NCBI RefSeq assembly: GCF_038405225.1
Contig: NZ_CP151657.1
Coordinates: 992,001-1,056,000 of the forward strand
From: Arthrobacter citreus
GTDB taxonomy: Bacteria; Actinomycetota; Actinomycetes; Actinomycetales; Micrococcaceae
Reading direction: 5' to 3'
Length of the DNA: 64,000 nucleotides
A program made the position numbers and the translations under genes. Positions 24,413 to 33,214 of this stretch are shown here, in pieces. Positions within the stretch are counted from its first letter, which is position 1. Every line of letters begins with the position of its first letter. Under the pieces are notes generated by a model. The model was given only the letters and a program-made list of their open reading frames with translations, made no database searches and was not told the origin of the DNA.

Positions 24413-26128
24413 ATGCCTCGTACCGGCCCCGGCTCGGCCGCAAAAAAGACGCTCCTCTGGTTGGGCGTCATTTTTGCTGCACTGGCCCTTCTGCTCGGCG
24501 GCGGTTCCATGTGGAGCAACGCCAGCTGGACCCCAAAACTCGCCCTGGACCTTGAGGGCGGAACAGAAATGATCCTCGCCCCGCAGGTGCAGGGCGGCGC
24601 TGAGATCACTCAGGAACAGCTGAACCAGGCAGTGGAAATCATCCGCCAGCGCGTGGACGGCAGCGGAGTGTCCGAAGCCGAGATCACCACCCAGTCCGGA
24701 CGGAACGTCGTTGTTTCGCTGCCGGGCGTCCCGTCGGCGGAAACCCGCGAACTGATCCAGGCCTCGGCTGCGATGGAATTCCGTCCGGTCATCACAGTTG
24801 GCCCTGCCGCGGCGGCGGCGCAGCCGATTCCGGACGAGCAGCTTCCGGCTCCCACCGCGGAGCCAACCAACGCCTCCGACGACAACTGGATCACCCCGGA
24901 GCTGTACCGCGAATTCGAAAGCACGGACTGCACCGACCCGGCCACGCTTGAGGCCTCCGTTGAGCCCGCACCGGCCGACAAGCCGATGATCGCCTGCGAG
25001 CCGACGACCGGCGCCAAGTACATCCTGGGTCCGGTCGAAGTGCCCGGAACCAACATTGACGATGCCACCTTCGGTCTGTCCCAGAGCGGACAGGGCGCCT
25101 CCATCAACGAGTGGGGCGTCAACATCAAGTTCAACGGCGAAGGAACCAAGACCTTCCGCGAGGTCACCGAGCGCCTCTTCGCCTTCCCGCAGGGTGACCC
25201 CCACAACCAGTTCGCCATTGTGCTGGACGGACAGGTTATCTCCGCCCCCACGGTCCAGGGCGTGATCACTGACGGTCAGCCCCGCATTACGGGCCAGTTC
25301 AACCAGGAATCCGCAAAGGCCCTATCGGAGCAGCTCAAGTACGGCGCACTGCCGATCAGCTTCGATATCCAGAGCGAGCAGCAGGTCTCGGCAACGCTGG
25401 GCACCGACCAGCTGCGGATGGGTGTTATTGCCGGCCTGATCGGGCTGGTGCTGGTGGCCGTCTACTCGCTGTTCCAGTACCGGGCCCTGGGTTTTGTCAC
25501 CATCATTTCCCTCGTCGTCGCCGGCATCCTGACGTACCTGGCCATTTGCCTGCTTGGCTGGTCGCAGAACTACCGGCTGTCGCTGGCCGGCGTCGCGGGC
25601 CTGATCGTGGCCATCGGCCAGACCGCCGACTCCTTCATCGTGTACTTCGAACGAATACGCGATGAACTGCGCGACGGCCGCGGCCTGGTGGCAGCCGTGG
25701 ACAACGGCTGGAAGCGCGCCAAGCGCACCGTCCTGGCCTCCAAGGCAGTGAACGTGCTGGCCGCCGTCGTGCTCTACTTCGTGGCAGTGGGCAACGTGCG
25801 CGGCTTCGCCTTCACCCTGGGCCTGACCGCCATCGCCGACCTCATTGTGGTGTTCATGTTCACGCATCCCACCATGGTGCTGCTGGCGAGGACCAAGTTC
25901 TTCGGTGAAGGCCACAAGTGGTCCGGTCTGGACACCACGCGTCTTGGTGCCGTTCCGCTGTACCGCGGTGCCGGACGCATCCGCGAACCCGGTGACGCCC
26001 CGGTGCGCGCCAAGAACAAGGCGGCTTCGAAGGAAGCCGAGCGCCGCATGACCATTGCCGAACGCCGCCAGGCTGAAAAGCAGGAATCACTGGCCGGATC
26101 CGGCCCCAGCACCGAAAAGGAGGGCTAG
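24413..26128 (+). CDS. secD: Protein translocase subunit SecD
   Basis: Uses the proton gradient to help pull exported proteins from SecYEG. 571 aa: transmembrane helix 1 at about 18-36, the P1 head domain with LDLEGGTEMIL near 44, an extended low-complexity loop (PIPDEQLPAPTAEPTN), the family motif VLDGQVISAPTV...ITGQFNQESAK near 270-300, then five helices with AGLIVAIGQTADSFIVYFERIRDE near 397. The last 50 residues are basic. It precedes secF by 2 bases. Confidence 0.96.
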   Translation: MPRTGPGSAAKKTLLWLGVIFAALALLLGGGSMWSNASWTPKLALDLEGGTEMILAPQVQGGAEITQEQLNQAVEIIRQRVDGSGVSEAEITTQSGRNVVVSLPGVPSAETRELIQASAAMEFRPVITVGPAAAAAQPIPDEQLPAPTAEPTNASDDNWITPELYREFESTDCTDPATLEASVEPAPADKPMIACEPTTGAKYILGPVEVPGTNIDDATFGLSQSGQGASINEWGVNIKFNGEGTKTFREVTERLFAFPQGDPHNQFAIVLDGQVISAPTVQGVITDGQPRITGQFNQESAKALSEQLKYGALPISFDIQSEQQVSATLGTDQLRMGVIAGLIGLVLVAVYSLFQYRALGFVTIISLVVAGILTYLAICLLGWSQNYRLSLAGVAGLIVAIGQTADSFIVYFERIRDELRDGRGLVAAVDNGWKRAKRTVLASKAVNVLAAVVLYFVAVGNVRGFAFTLGLTAIADLIVVFMFTHPTMVLLARTKFFGEGHKWSGLDTTRLGAVPLYRGAGRIREPGDAPVRAKNKAASKEAERRMTIAERRQAEKQESLAGSGPSTEKEG

Positions 26129-26130
26129 GA

Positions 26131-27183
26131 ATGAGCAAGCTGCCCAGATTTGCCACGTTCGGCAACGAGCTTTACACCGGCAAGCGTTCCTACCCGTTTG
26201 TGCCCAAGGCCAAGCTGTGGTTCCTGATCGCCGCCGCCGCCGTCGTCCTGTCGATCCTGATTCCGGTGGTCAAGGGCGGCTTCAACCTCGGCATCGATTT
26301 CCGCGGCGGCTCGGAGTTCACGGTGTCCGGCACCGCCAACACCGACGTCAGCACGGGCGAGGAAGCGGTGGGGGAGATCGCGAGCGAAGCCCGCATCATC
26401 AACATCGCTCCCGGCACCATGCGCGTGCAGACCGAGCAGCTCAGCGATGACCAGACGCTGGAGGTCAAGGACAACCTGGCAGAGGCCTACGGCGTGGACG
26501 CGGAGCAGGTCACCTCGACCTTCATCGGCCCGCGCTGGGGCGAGGACGTGAGCCGGCAGGCGCTGATCGGCCTGGTGGTCTTTGTTGCACTGGCCGCCGT
26601 GCTCATGGCCCTGTACTTCCGGACCTGGAAGATGTCCGTTGCCGCGATCACCGCCCTGCTGGTGGTCATGGTGACCACCGCGGGCCTGTATTCGCTCAGC
26701 GGGTTCGAGGTGACGCCGTCGGCCATCATCGGATTCCTGACGGTGCTCAGCTACTCGCTCTATGACACGGTGGTGGTTTTCGACAAGGTCCGCGAAAACA
26801 CCAAGAACCTGGACAAGAGCACCAAGCGCACGTTCATGGAGCAGGTCAACCTGGCGGTGAACCAAACCCTGGTCCGGTCGATCAACACCTCGGTGGTCGC
26901 CGTTCTGCCGGTGGCCTCCGTGCTGTTCATCGGTGCGTTCCTGCTGGGCGCCGGAACCCTGAAGGACCTGTCCCTGGCGCTGTTCATCGGGATCATCCTG
27001 GGCACCGTGGCCACGGTCTTCATCGCGGCGCCGATGTACGCATGGCTGCGCCGCAACGAGCCGGAGATTGTCCGGCAGGCCAAGCGCGTGAAGGAACGCC
27101 GGGCGCAGGAAGCCAAGGAGGCCGCTGCCGCTGCCGGCGCCAAAACTCCTTCGGGAGCAACAGCGGTTTCCGCCGGAAGCTGA
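26131..27183 (+). CDS. secF: Protein translocase subunit SecF
   Basis: Partner of SecD. 350 aa: helix 1 near 30-48, FNLGIDFRGGSEFTV near 51-65, then five helices with the signature VTPSAIIGFLTVLSYSLYDTVVVFDKVREN (near 195-224) and SINTSVVAVLPVASVLFIGAFLLG. A basic, Ala-rich tail ends the protein. Start ATG at 26131. Confidence 0.96.
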   Translation: MSKLPRFATFGNELYTGKRSYPFVPKAKLWFLIAAAAVVLSILIPVVKGGFNLGIDFRGGSEFTVSGTANTDVSTGEEAVGEIASEARIINIAPGTMRVQTEQLSDDQTLEVKDNLAEAYGVDAEQVTSTFIGPRWGEDVSRQALIGLVVFVALAAVLMALYFRTWKMSVAAITALLVVMVTTAGLYSLSGFEVTPSAIIGFLTVLSYSLYDTVVVFDKVRENTKNLDKSTKRTFMEQVNLAVNQTLVRSINTSVVAVLPVASVLFIGAFLLGAGTLKDLSLALFIGIILGTVATVFIAAPMYAWLRRNEPEIVRQAKRVKERRAQEAKEAAAAAGAKTPSGATAVSAGS

Positions 27184-27203
27184 CACCAGCGGCTGGAGCC
27201 GCA

Positions 27204-27266
27204 CGGTTCCGCAGGCCGGTCCGCCCGGGGTTTGATACCCCGATGCGGCGCCGGGCTGCGGAACCG
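27204..27266. other. Long-range hairpin between secF and relA
   Basis: An 11-bp perfect outer stem (27204-27214 with 27256-27266; CGGTTCCGCAG against its complement) encloses a smaller GGGG-TTTGATA-CCCC hairpin. There is no T tract. It may terminate the sec operon in a GC-rich, U-less manner or protect the mRNA end. Confidence 0.5.
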
Positions 27267-27293
27267 GTGGTTTAACCGGCGGCCGGCCGGGCA

Positions 27294-27299
27294 TAGACT
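27294..27299 (+). promoter_or_regulatory. -10 box of relA
   Basis: TAGACT with TTTAAC 17 bases upstream (27271-27276) as a weak -35. Predicted transcript start near 27306, giving a leader of about 90 bases. Confidence 0.5.
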
Positions 27300-27395
27300 T
27301 GAACTGAAGACCAGTCCGCAGGGCCTCCGCCACCACGTGGGACAACGGACGCGGTTAGTGTGGAAATGGTCGAGAACGTCACAGAGAGGGCAGCA

Positions 27396-29870
27396 GTGGG
27401 CGAGAGCGCGACACCGGCCGATAAGGCCGGCGCAGGAACGGCCCCGGGAACACCTGCCACGGCAGCCACCGGAGCCGCGGTTCCCGCTGCGCAGGCTCCC
27501 GCTGCGCCCCGGCCGGCACGGGCTGCCAAGACCGCCCGCAAGCCCGAGGGCGGACAGGCCGTCGATAAGGCGGCAGCCGCACCCGCGGGTTCTCCCGGGG
27601 ATAAGAGCGCGCCGGCGCGGCCAGCCCCCGCACGGCGCACCTCAACGCGCGCACGGCTTGCCCGGCTGGCGGGCCGCAGCAATCCCGGGTATTCGCCCAT
27701 GCTCGAACCCCTGCTGCGCACCGTCCGGGTCAACAACCCCAAAGAGGACCTTGACCTCATCCAGCGGGCGTATCTCGTGGCGGAGCGCAGCCATGAGGGC
27801 CAGAAGCGCAAGAGCGGTGACCCCTACATCACTCATCCGGTGGCCGTAGCCACCATCCTTGCCGAACTCGGCATGACCGGAACCACGCTTGCGGCAGCCC
27901 TTCTGCACGACACCGTGGAGGACACCAGCTACACACTGGATGAACTGCGCCGGGACTTCGGTCCGGAAGTGGCCATGCTCGTGGACGGCGTCACCAAGCT
28001 GGACAAGGTGACCTTCGGCGATGCAGCGCAGTCCGAGACGGTGCGCAAGATGGTCGTGGCCATGGCCAAGGACATCCGCGTCCTGGTCATCAAGCTCGCG
28101 GACCGGCTGCACAACGCCCGCACCTGGCGGTTCGTTTCGCAGGAGTCCTCAGCCCGCAAGGCCCGCGAAACCCTGGAGATTTTCGCGCCGCTGGCCCACC
28201 GCCTCGGCATGAACACCATCAAATGGGAGCTGGAGGACCTGTCCTTCGCCGCCCTGCACCCGAAGGTCTATGACGAGATTGTCCGCATGGTCGGGGACCG
28301 CACCCCGGAACGCGAGAAGTACCTCTCCACCGTCCGCACGCAGATCGCCGATGACCTGCACGCGGTGAAGATCAAGGCCACCATTACCGGGCGCCCCAAG
28401 CATTACTACTCCATCTACCAAAAGATGATTGTCCGGGGCAAAGACTTCGACGACATCCATGACCTGATGGGCGTGCGTGTCCTCGTCGACTCCGTGCGGG
28501 ACTGCTACGCGACGCTTGGCGCCCTGCATGCGCGGTGGAACCCCCTTCCGGGGCGGTTCAAGGACTACATCGCCATGCCGAAGTTCAACATGTACCAGTC
28601 GCTGCACACCACGGTGATTGGCCCCGGCGGCAAGCCGGTGGAAATCCAGATCCGGACGCACGATATGCACCGCCGCGCTGAATATGGTGTGGCCGCGCAT
28701 TGGAAGTACAAGGACGGTTCCAAGACTCCGGCCGGTTCGGAAAACAATGACATGGGCTGGCTGCGGTCCCTGGTGGACTGGCAGCAGGAGACCTCGGATC
28801 CGGACGAGTTCCTGGATTCGCTGCGCTTCGAGATCAATGCCCGGGAAGTGTTTGTCTTCACTCCCAAGGGTGAGGTCATGGCGCTGCCCGCCGGATCAAC
28901 CCCGGTGGACTTCGCCTACGCCGTGCACACCGAGGTGGGGCACCGGACCATTGGCGCGCGGGTCAACGGCAAGCTGGTGCCGCTGAACAGCGAGCTTCAG
29001 CACGGCGACTGGGTGGAAATTTTCACCTCGAAGGCGGAGGGCGCCGGGCCAAGCCAGGACTGGCAGGGCTTCGTCAAGAGCCCCCGCGCCCGGAACAAGA
29101 TCCGGCAGTGGTTCACCAAGGAACGCCGCGAAGAGGCCATCGACAAGGGCAAGGACCTGCTGACCCGCGGCATGCGCAAGCAGAACCTGCCCCTGCAGCG
29201 GCTGATGACCCACGATGCCCTCGTGACGGTGGCGCAGGAACTGCACCACCAGGACATCTCGGCGCTGTACGCCGCCGTGGGCGACGGACACACTTCCGCG
29301 CAGAATGTGATCGAACACCTGGTCTCGCTCATGGGCGGGCACCAGGGGGCCGAAGAGGACCTGGCGGAAACACCGGTGTCAACGGCTGCACGCCGGCCCA
29401 AGTTCTCCGACTCGGGCGTCACCGTGCGCGGTGTGGGCGACGTATGGGTCAAGCTGGCACGCTGCTGCACCCCGGTTCCGCCGGATCCGATCATTGGCTT
29501 TGTGACCCGTGGCTCCGGGGTTTCAGTCCACCGCAGCGACTGCCGCAACGTGCAGGAACTGCGGGACCAGCCGGACCGCATTGTGCCGGTGGACTGGGCG
29601 CCGACGCAGTCTTCGGTCTTCCTGGTGGAGATCCAGGTGGAGGCGCTGGACCGCAAGAGCCTGCTGTCCGACGTCACCCGCGTGCTGTCCGAAAACCACG
29701 TGAACATCCTCTCGGCCAGCGTCAACACCTCCAGCGACCGGGTGGCCATGTCCAAGTTCGTGTTCGAAATGGGCGATCCAAAGTACCTGGACCACATCCT
29801 GAGCGCAGTGCGCCGGATAGACGGCGTGTTCGATGTGTACCGGACCACGGGGTCTCAGCGCCGCGTATGA
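27396..29870 (+). CDS. relA: Bifunctional (p)ppGpp synthetase/hydrolase Rel
   Basis: Makes and degrades the stringent-response alarmone. About 824 aa. HD hydrolase domain with [16 protein letters not shown] near 168-183; synthetase domain with [20 protein letters not shown] near 325-343 and [17 protein letters not shown] near 485 ([29 protein letters not shown]); conserved Cys-Cys in [21 protein letters not shown] domain from about 735. Both catalytic halves look intact. An Ala/Pro-rich N-terminal extension of about 85 residues precedes the core. GTG at 27396 is preferred because AGAGAGG precedes it; GTG 27360 and ATG 27366 are alternatives. It overlaps the convergent AbiEi-like gene by 16 bases. 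Confidence 0.95.
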   Translation: MGESATPADKAGAGTAPGTPATAATGAAVPAAQAPAAPRPARAAKTARKPEGGQAVDKAAAAPAGSPGDKSAPARPAPARRTSTRARLARLAGRSNPGYSPMLEPLLRTVRVNNPKEDLDLIQRAYLVAERSHEGQKRKSGDPYITHPVAVATILAELGMTGTTLAAALLHDTVEDTSYTLDELRRDFGPEVAMLVDGVTKLDKVTFGDAAQSETVRKMVVAMAKDIRVLVIKLADRLHNARTWRFVSQESSARKARETLEIFAPLAHRLGMNTIKWELEDLSFAALHPKVYDEIVRMVGDRTPEREKYLSTVRTQIADDLHAVKIKATITGRPKHYYSIYQKMIVRGKDFDDIHDLMGVRVLVDSVRDCYATLGALHARWNPLPGRFKDYIAMPKFNMYQSLHTTVIGPGGKPVEIQIRTHDMHRRAEYGVAAHWKYKDGSKTPAGSENNDMGWLRSLVDWQQETSDPDEFLDSLRFEINAREVFVFTPKGEVMALPAGSTPVDFAYAVHTEVGHRTIGARVNGKLVPLNSELQHGDWVEIFTSKAEGAGPSQDWQGFVKSPRARNKIRQWFTKERREEAIDKGKDLLTRGMRKQNLPLQRLMTHDALVTVAQELHHQDISALYAAVGDGHTSAQNVIEHLVSLMGGHQGAEEDLAETPVSTAARRPKFSDSGVTVRGVGDVWVKLARCCTPVPPDPIIGFVTRGSGVSVHRSDCRNVQELRDQPDRIVPVDWAPTQSSVFLVEIQVEALDRKSLLSDVTRVLSENHVNILSASVNTSSDRVAMSKFVFEMGDPKYLDHILSAVRRIDGVFDVYRTTGSQRRV

Positions 29871-30535
29871 CCGGGTCCGGGACGTAACGCGTCCGGCGGC
29901 TGGCGCTGGGCCGGAACCGCCGCGGCCAGCCGCGCAGCGGTGTCCAGGCGGTGCAGCGCCGTTGTTTTTCCCGGCAGCCGGACGGCGGCTTCCACCCGGC
30001 TGCGGACATGGCCCAGCGGGCAGCGCAGCACCGGGTCCGCAGTGATGGCCAGCAGCGCCCGGACGGAGGGCTCTTCGGGGCCGTGACGGGCCAGGTCCAT
30101 GGCCGTGCGCAGGGGAGTGGTCACCATCAGTCCGGCAATGTCCATGCCCTCCTCCGGGTCCAGCCGCACCTCGTGCAGGACGGCGGCGCTGAAGGGCGCC
30201 AGTGCGGTGGTTCGGCGGCCGTGATCGATCAGAAGCTGCAGTTGCTGCGGTGCCGGCGCGCATCCGTAGATCCAGGCGGCGGTGAGGCGCCCCAGCATGG
30301 CGCGCTTCCTCAGCCGGTCCGTCATGCAGTGTGCGGCGGCCAGGGCCCGGCACACCGGGTCCGGGGTTACGTCCCAGCGGACGTAGGTATCCGCATAAAC
30401 GCGTTGCAGGAGTCCATCGGAGGCCATGGCCTGAAGCTCAACGGCGGAAAAATCCCCTCCCGCTGAAAAAAGAGCGCCGCCGGTGGAAGTAATGGCCGGC
30501 AACGCACCGGGACAGGGGAACAGTGTTGCCGCCAT
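29855..30535 (-). CDS. AbiEi antitoxin-like protein, no toxin partner
   Basis: 226 aa. The N-terminal part has the [12 protein letters not shown] pattern followed by a helical domain ([29 protein letters not shown]) seen in AbiEi-like proteins, and later [11 protein letters not shown]. Those proteins serve as type IV antitoxins that repress their own operon, but no AbiEii nucleotidyltransferase is next to it, and an N-terminal HTH is not clear. The last 16 bases overlap the end of relA. A terminator at 30560-30613 isolates it from the DUF349 gene. Family assignment is moderately sure; function unknown. Confidence 0.6.
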   Translation of the reverse strand: MAATLFPCPGALPAITSTGGALFSAGGDFSAVELQAMASDGLLQRVYADTYVRWDVTPDPVCRALAAAHCMTDRLRKRAMLGRLTAAWIYGCAPAPQQLQLLIDHGRRTTALAPFSAAVLHEVRLDPEEGMDIAGLMVTTPLRTAMDLARHGPEEPSVRALLAITADPVLRCPLGHVRSRVEAAVRLPGKTTALHRLDTAARLAAAVPAQRQPPDALRPGPGHTRR

Positions 30536-30559
30536 GCACCAACCCTTGCCGACTCCCGG

Positions 30560-30613
30560 ACAAAACGAAAGGCCCCGGCTGCCCGTTGTGGAAAACGGGC
30601 GGCCAGGGCCTTT
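30560..30613 (-). terminator. Intrinsic terminator of the DUF349 gene
   Basis: A long GC-rich stem (about 30568-30589 with 30594-30613, small bulges) followed on the minus strand by CGTTTTG. It lies 11 bases after the DUF349 stop and before the AbiEi-like start. Confidence 0.85.
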
Positions 30614-30623
30614 CCGGATGGTG

Positions 30624-32078
30624 CTAGGAGAAGTCCTGCGCGGATTTCTGCAGCATTTCCAGCCACTGCTGACGTGCTTCGAGGGCCTCGCGCGCGTCTG
30701 CGATCTTCTTCGCGTTGCCGGCCTTCTCGGCGGTGGCCAGATCCTCCTCGAGGGAGGCGATGGTGGCTTCGAGCTGGCTCAGGGCGCTGTTGGTGCGCGC
30801 CTTGGTTTCCGGATTGCTCTTCTGCCAGTGCTCGTCCTCGGCAGCCTTGACGGCTTCCTCCACCTTGCGGATGCCGGCTTCCATCCGGCCCATGTCCGCA
30901 CGCGGAACCTTGCCGGCTTCCTCCCAGCGGTCGCGGATGGAGTTCAGCGCCTTGCGGGCGGCGGTCAGGTCGCGCACCGGAAGAATGCCCTGGGCTTCCT
31001 TCAGGAGTTCTTCCTTCACCACCAGGTTGGCGGCGAACTCTTCGTCGATCACCTCGTTGGCTGCCTGGCGGGCAGCGAAGAAAGTGTCCTGGGCTGCACG
31101 GAAACGGGCCCAGAGGGCGTCGTCGTCCTTGCGGCTGGCGCGCTTGGAGGCCTTCCACTCGTCCATCAGCTGACGGTACTCGGCTGCGGTGTTGCCCCAG
31201 TCCGTGGAGGTTGCCAGTTCCTCGGCGCGGACGATCAGCGCTTCCTTGGCCCGCTTGGCAGCGGTGTTCTCGCTGTCCAGCTGCGAGAAGTACGCGCGGC
31301 GGTGGCGGTCAAAAATGGTGCGTGCGGAACGGAACCGCTTCCACAGGCTGTCTTCGTTGCCGCGGCCCAGCCGGGGGCCGTTCTTCTGGGCCGTCTTCCA
31401 GGCTTCGAACAGCTCGTTCATCCGGTTGCTGCTGGTTTTCCACTGAATCGTGGCGGGGTCCTTGGCAGCGATCTCCTCGGCCTCGGCCACGATCGCTTCC
31501 CGGGCCGCAAGCTCGCGGGCCTTGACGGCTTCAGCTTCGGCGCGCTCCGCGGCCTCGGCTTCCTTGATGCTCGTCCGCAGCGTTTCGATCTGCGCATCCA
31601 GGGCCAGGACGTCGCCGACCATCTTGCGTTCGGCCACCTGCTCGCCAAGGTGCTTCAGGGTCTTGAGCATGTCGGTGGTGGGAGCCTTGGCCTGCACCCG
31701 GGCCTCCAGCAGCGCAAGCTGGCTGGCGACGTCGTCGTACTTGCGCACGAAATAGGCCAGGGCGTCCTCGCGGCTTGCATCCGGGTACTGGCCCACCGGG
31801 AACTCTTCGCCGTTGACGATCAGGAAGACGTGGCCGTCCTCCTCCACGCGGGCAAAGCGGGCAGCTTCCTCGAGGGGTGTGGAACGCACCGGGGGAGCCG
31901 CAATAACCGGCTTGGGTGCGGCCGGAGCCGGGCTGCCGGCTGCAGGTGCGGCGGGTGCTGCAGGCGCCGGATGCCGGGCGGCAAAGGCCGCCGGGCTGGG
32001 CGCTGCGGGCCGTGGGGTGTCGGAAGCCTCCGGGACGGGCCTGGAAACTGTTTCGTCGGATTTCTGACTGTCTGTCAC
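30624..32078 (-). CDS. DUF349 domain protein
   Basis: 484 aa. Residues 1-70 are disordered and Ala/Pro-rich; the rest is charged alpha-helix with repeated DUF349 units (WKTSSNRMNELFEAWK, LWKRFRSARTIFDRHRRAYF, EYRQLMDEWKASKRASRKDDDALWARFRAAQDTFFAARQ). No enzymatic motif or membrane segment. Function is not established. GTG start at 32078. It follows the cyclophilin gene by 52 bases on the same strand and is probably co-transcribed with it. Confidence 0.88.
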   Translation of the reverse strand: MTDSQKSDETVSRPVPEASDTPRPAAPSPAAFAARHPAPAAPAAPAAGSPAPAAPKPVIAAPPVRSTPLEEAARFARVEEDGHVFLIVNGEEFPVGQYPDASREDALAYFVRKYDDVASQLALLEARVQAKAPTTDMLKTLKHLGEQVAERKMVGDVLALDAQIETLRTSIKEAEAAERAEAEAVKARELAAREAIVAEAEEIAAKDPATIQWKTSSNRMNELFEAWKTAQKNGPRLGRGNEDSLWKRFRSARTIFDRHRRAYFSQLDSENTAAKRAKEALIVRAEELATSTDWGNTAAEYRQLMDEWKASKRASRKDDDALWARFRAAQDTFFAARQAANEVIDEEFAANLVVKEELLKEAQGILPVRDLTAARKALNSIRDRWEEAGKVPRADMGRMEAGIRKVEEAVKAAEDEHWQKSNPETKARTNSALSQLEATIASLEEDLATAEKAGNAKKIADAREALEARQQWLEMLQKSAQDFS

Positions 32079-32130
32079 CGCTAAAAGTCTTTCACTCGAG
32101 GTTTGGCAGTGTGCGAGCCCGCGCTGCCAT

Positions 32131-32961
32131 TTACTTCAGGGTAAACGAGTCTATCGTCACCGGGGTTTTCGGCTGGCCGTCCGTGGTTTCTGCGCCGTTT
32201 TTCACAGCTCCCTGCGCGGCGACCGATTCCAGAACATCCAGCCCTGAGGTTAGCTTACCCATGATCGTGTAACCGCCCGTATCCTGCGGAATAATCGAGT
32301 CCTTGTAAACGAGGAAGAACTGCGTGCCGTTGCTGTCCGTGGTGGCAGCGCGGGCCACCGCAATGGACCCCGCCGGGTACACGCCGTCGGCCGGAGAGTT
32401 CTCCACCGGCCCCCACTGGTAGTCGGGATTGCCGGCACCGTCACCGTTTTCCGAGCCGCACTGCAGGACACCCATGGTCTCGGCGGTGGTCAGGCGGTGG
32501 CAGGTCTTGCCGGCAAAAAATCCCGATTCGGCCAGCGACGTGAATACAGCCACCGCCTGCGGGGCAACAGTGCCGTCCAGCTCGACGCCGAGGTCCCCGG
32601 CGCTGGTGGCCAGTGTTCCGGTAAAGACCCGGCCGGCGGCGAGCGATTTGTCCGGGATGGGTGCTGCGCTTTCGGTGGGGCTGGCCGTGGGGGAAGCGGT
32701 GGGGGAAGCTGTGGGGGAAGAAGTGGGGGAGTCCGCCGCAGCCGCCTGCCGCTCGATAAGCCGGGTTTCCTCCGGGGTTGGATTGGAGGAAAACCAAACC
32801 ACTTGGAGTGCCACCGCCAGGGCCAGGACCAGGGCGGCCGCAGCCCCGGCGAAGAGGTTGTCCCGGGACCGGCGCTTGGCCTGGTCCTGAGCCAGGCCGC
32901 GCCTGGCTTTGATCCGGGCAATGCGCCGGCGGGTTTCGCGGTCTTGGCGGGTAGCGGCCAC
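32131..32961 (-). CDS. Cyclophilin-type peptidyl-prolyl isomerase, membrane-anchored
   Basis: Probably assists folding of exported proteins. 276 aa: basic N-terminus (ETRRRIARIKARRGLAQDQAKRR), one membrane helix near 34-55 (LFAGAAAALVLALAVALQVVWF), a Ser-Pro-Thr-Ala repeat linker near 75-92, then a cyclophilin domain (GVELDGTVAPQAVAVFTSLAESGFFAGKTCHRL; SIAVARAATTDSNGTQFFLVYKD). The canonical catalytic Arg region (FHRV) reads CHRL here, so activity may be reduced. GTG at 32961 has a strong CAGGAG 6 bases upstream. Divergent from hisS. Confidence 0.9.
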   Translation of the reverse strand: MAATRQDRETRRRIARIKARRGLAQDQAKRRSRDNLFAGAAAALVLALAVALQVVWFSSNPTPEETRLIERQAAAADSPTSSPTASPTASPTASPTESAAPIPDKSLAAGRVFTGTLATSAGDLGVELDGTVAPQAVAVFTSLAESGFFAGKTCHRLTTAETMGVLQCGSENGDGAGNPDYQWGPVENSPADGVYPAGSIAVARAATTDSNGTQFFLVYKDSIIPQDTGGYTIMGKLTSGLDVLESVAAQGAVKNGAETTDGQPKTPVTIDSFTLK

Positions 32962-32970
32962 GGGTTCTCC

Positions 32971-33043
32971 TGTCGGAACATACGGACTGTTAGATATACG
33001 GATAGTGGGACCGGTTGCCGGACGCGGCTGTCGGACCATACGG
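32971..33043. repeat. Direct repeat in the cyclophilin/hisS divergent gap
   Basis: TGTCGGAACATACGG (32971-32985) and TGTCGGACCATACGG (33029-33043) match at 14 of 15 bases, 58 bases apart. A partial third copy (ATATACGG) lies between. They may be operator half-sites for the cyclophilin gene. Confidence 0.5.
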
Positions 33044-33124
33044 TCATGGGTCAACAAGCCGGCGGCGCCGGCACAGCGGCACAGTGCGGCCGTGCGTCCG
33101 GTTCGCCAAGGCGAACGCGGAAGA

Positions 33125-33153
33125 CCTAAAATGAGTGCCGCACTTAGTTTAGG
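33125..33153. promoter_or_regulatory. 29-bp imperfect palindrome over divergent -10 boxes
   Basis: CCTAAAATGAGTGC and GCACTTAGTTTAGG are inverted copies matching at 12 of 14 positions around one central base. The left arm contains TAAAAT for hisS (33127-33132); the right arm contains TAAACT on the opposite strand. Probably an operator or a compact pair of divergent promoters. Confidence 0.5.
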
Positions 33154-33214
33154 CACGCCGGCAGGCGATTTCCCTGCAGCAGGCCGCCCACATCCGTAGA
33201 AGGAGCTCGCCCGC

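Noticed and set aside
33101-33116. GTTCGC-CAAG-GCGAAC inverted repeat upstream of hisS considered as a LexA box or T-box element
   Set aside because: Half-sites are in the opposite order to the LexA core GAAC-N4-GTTC, and no T-box specifier, stem I or antiterminator is visible.
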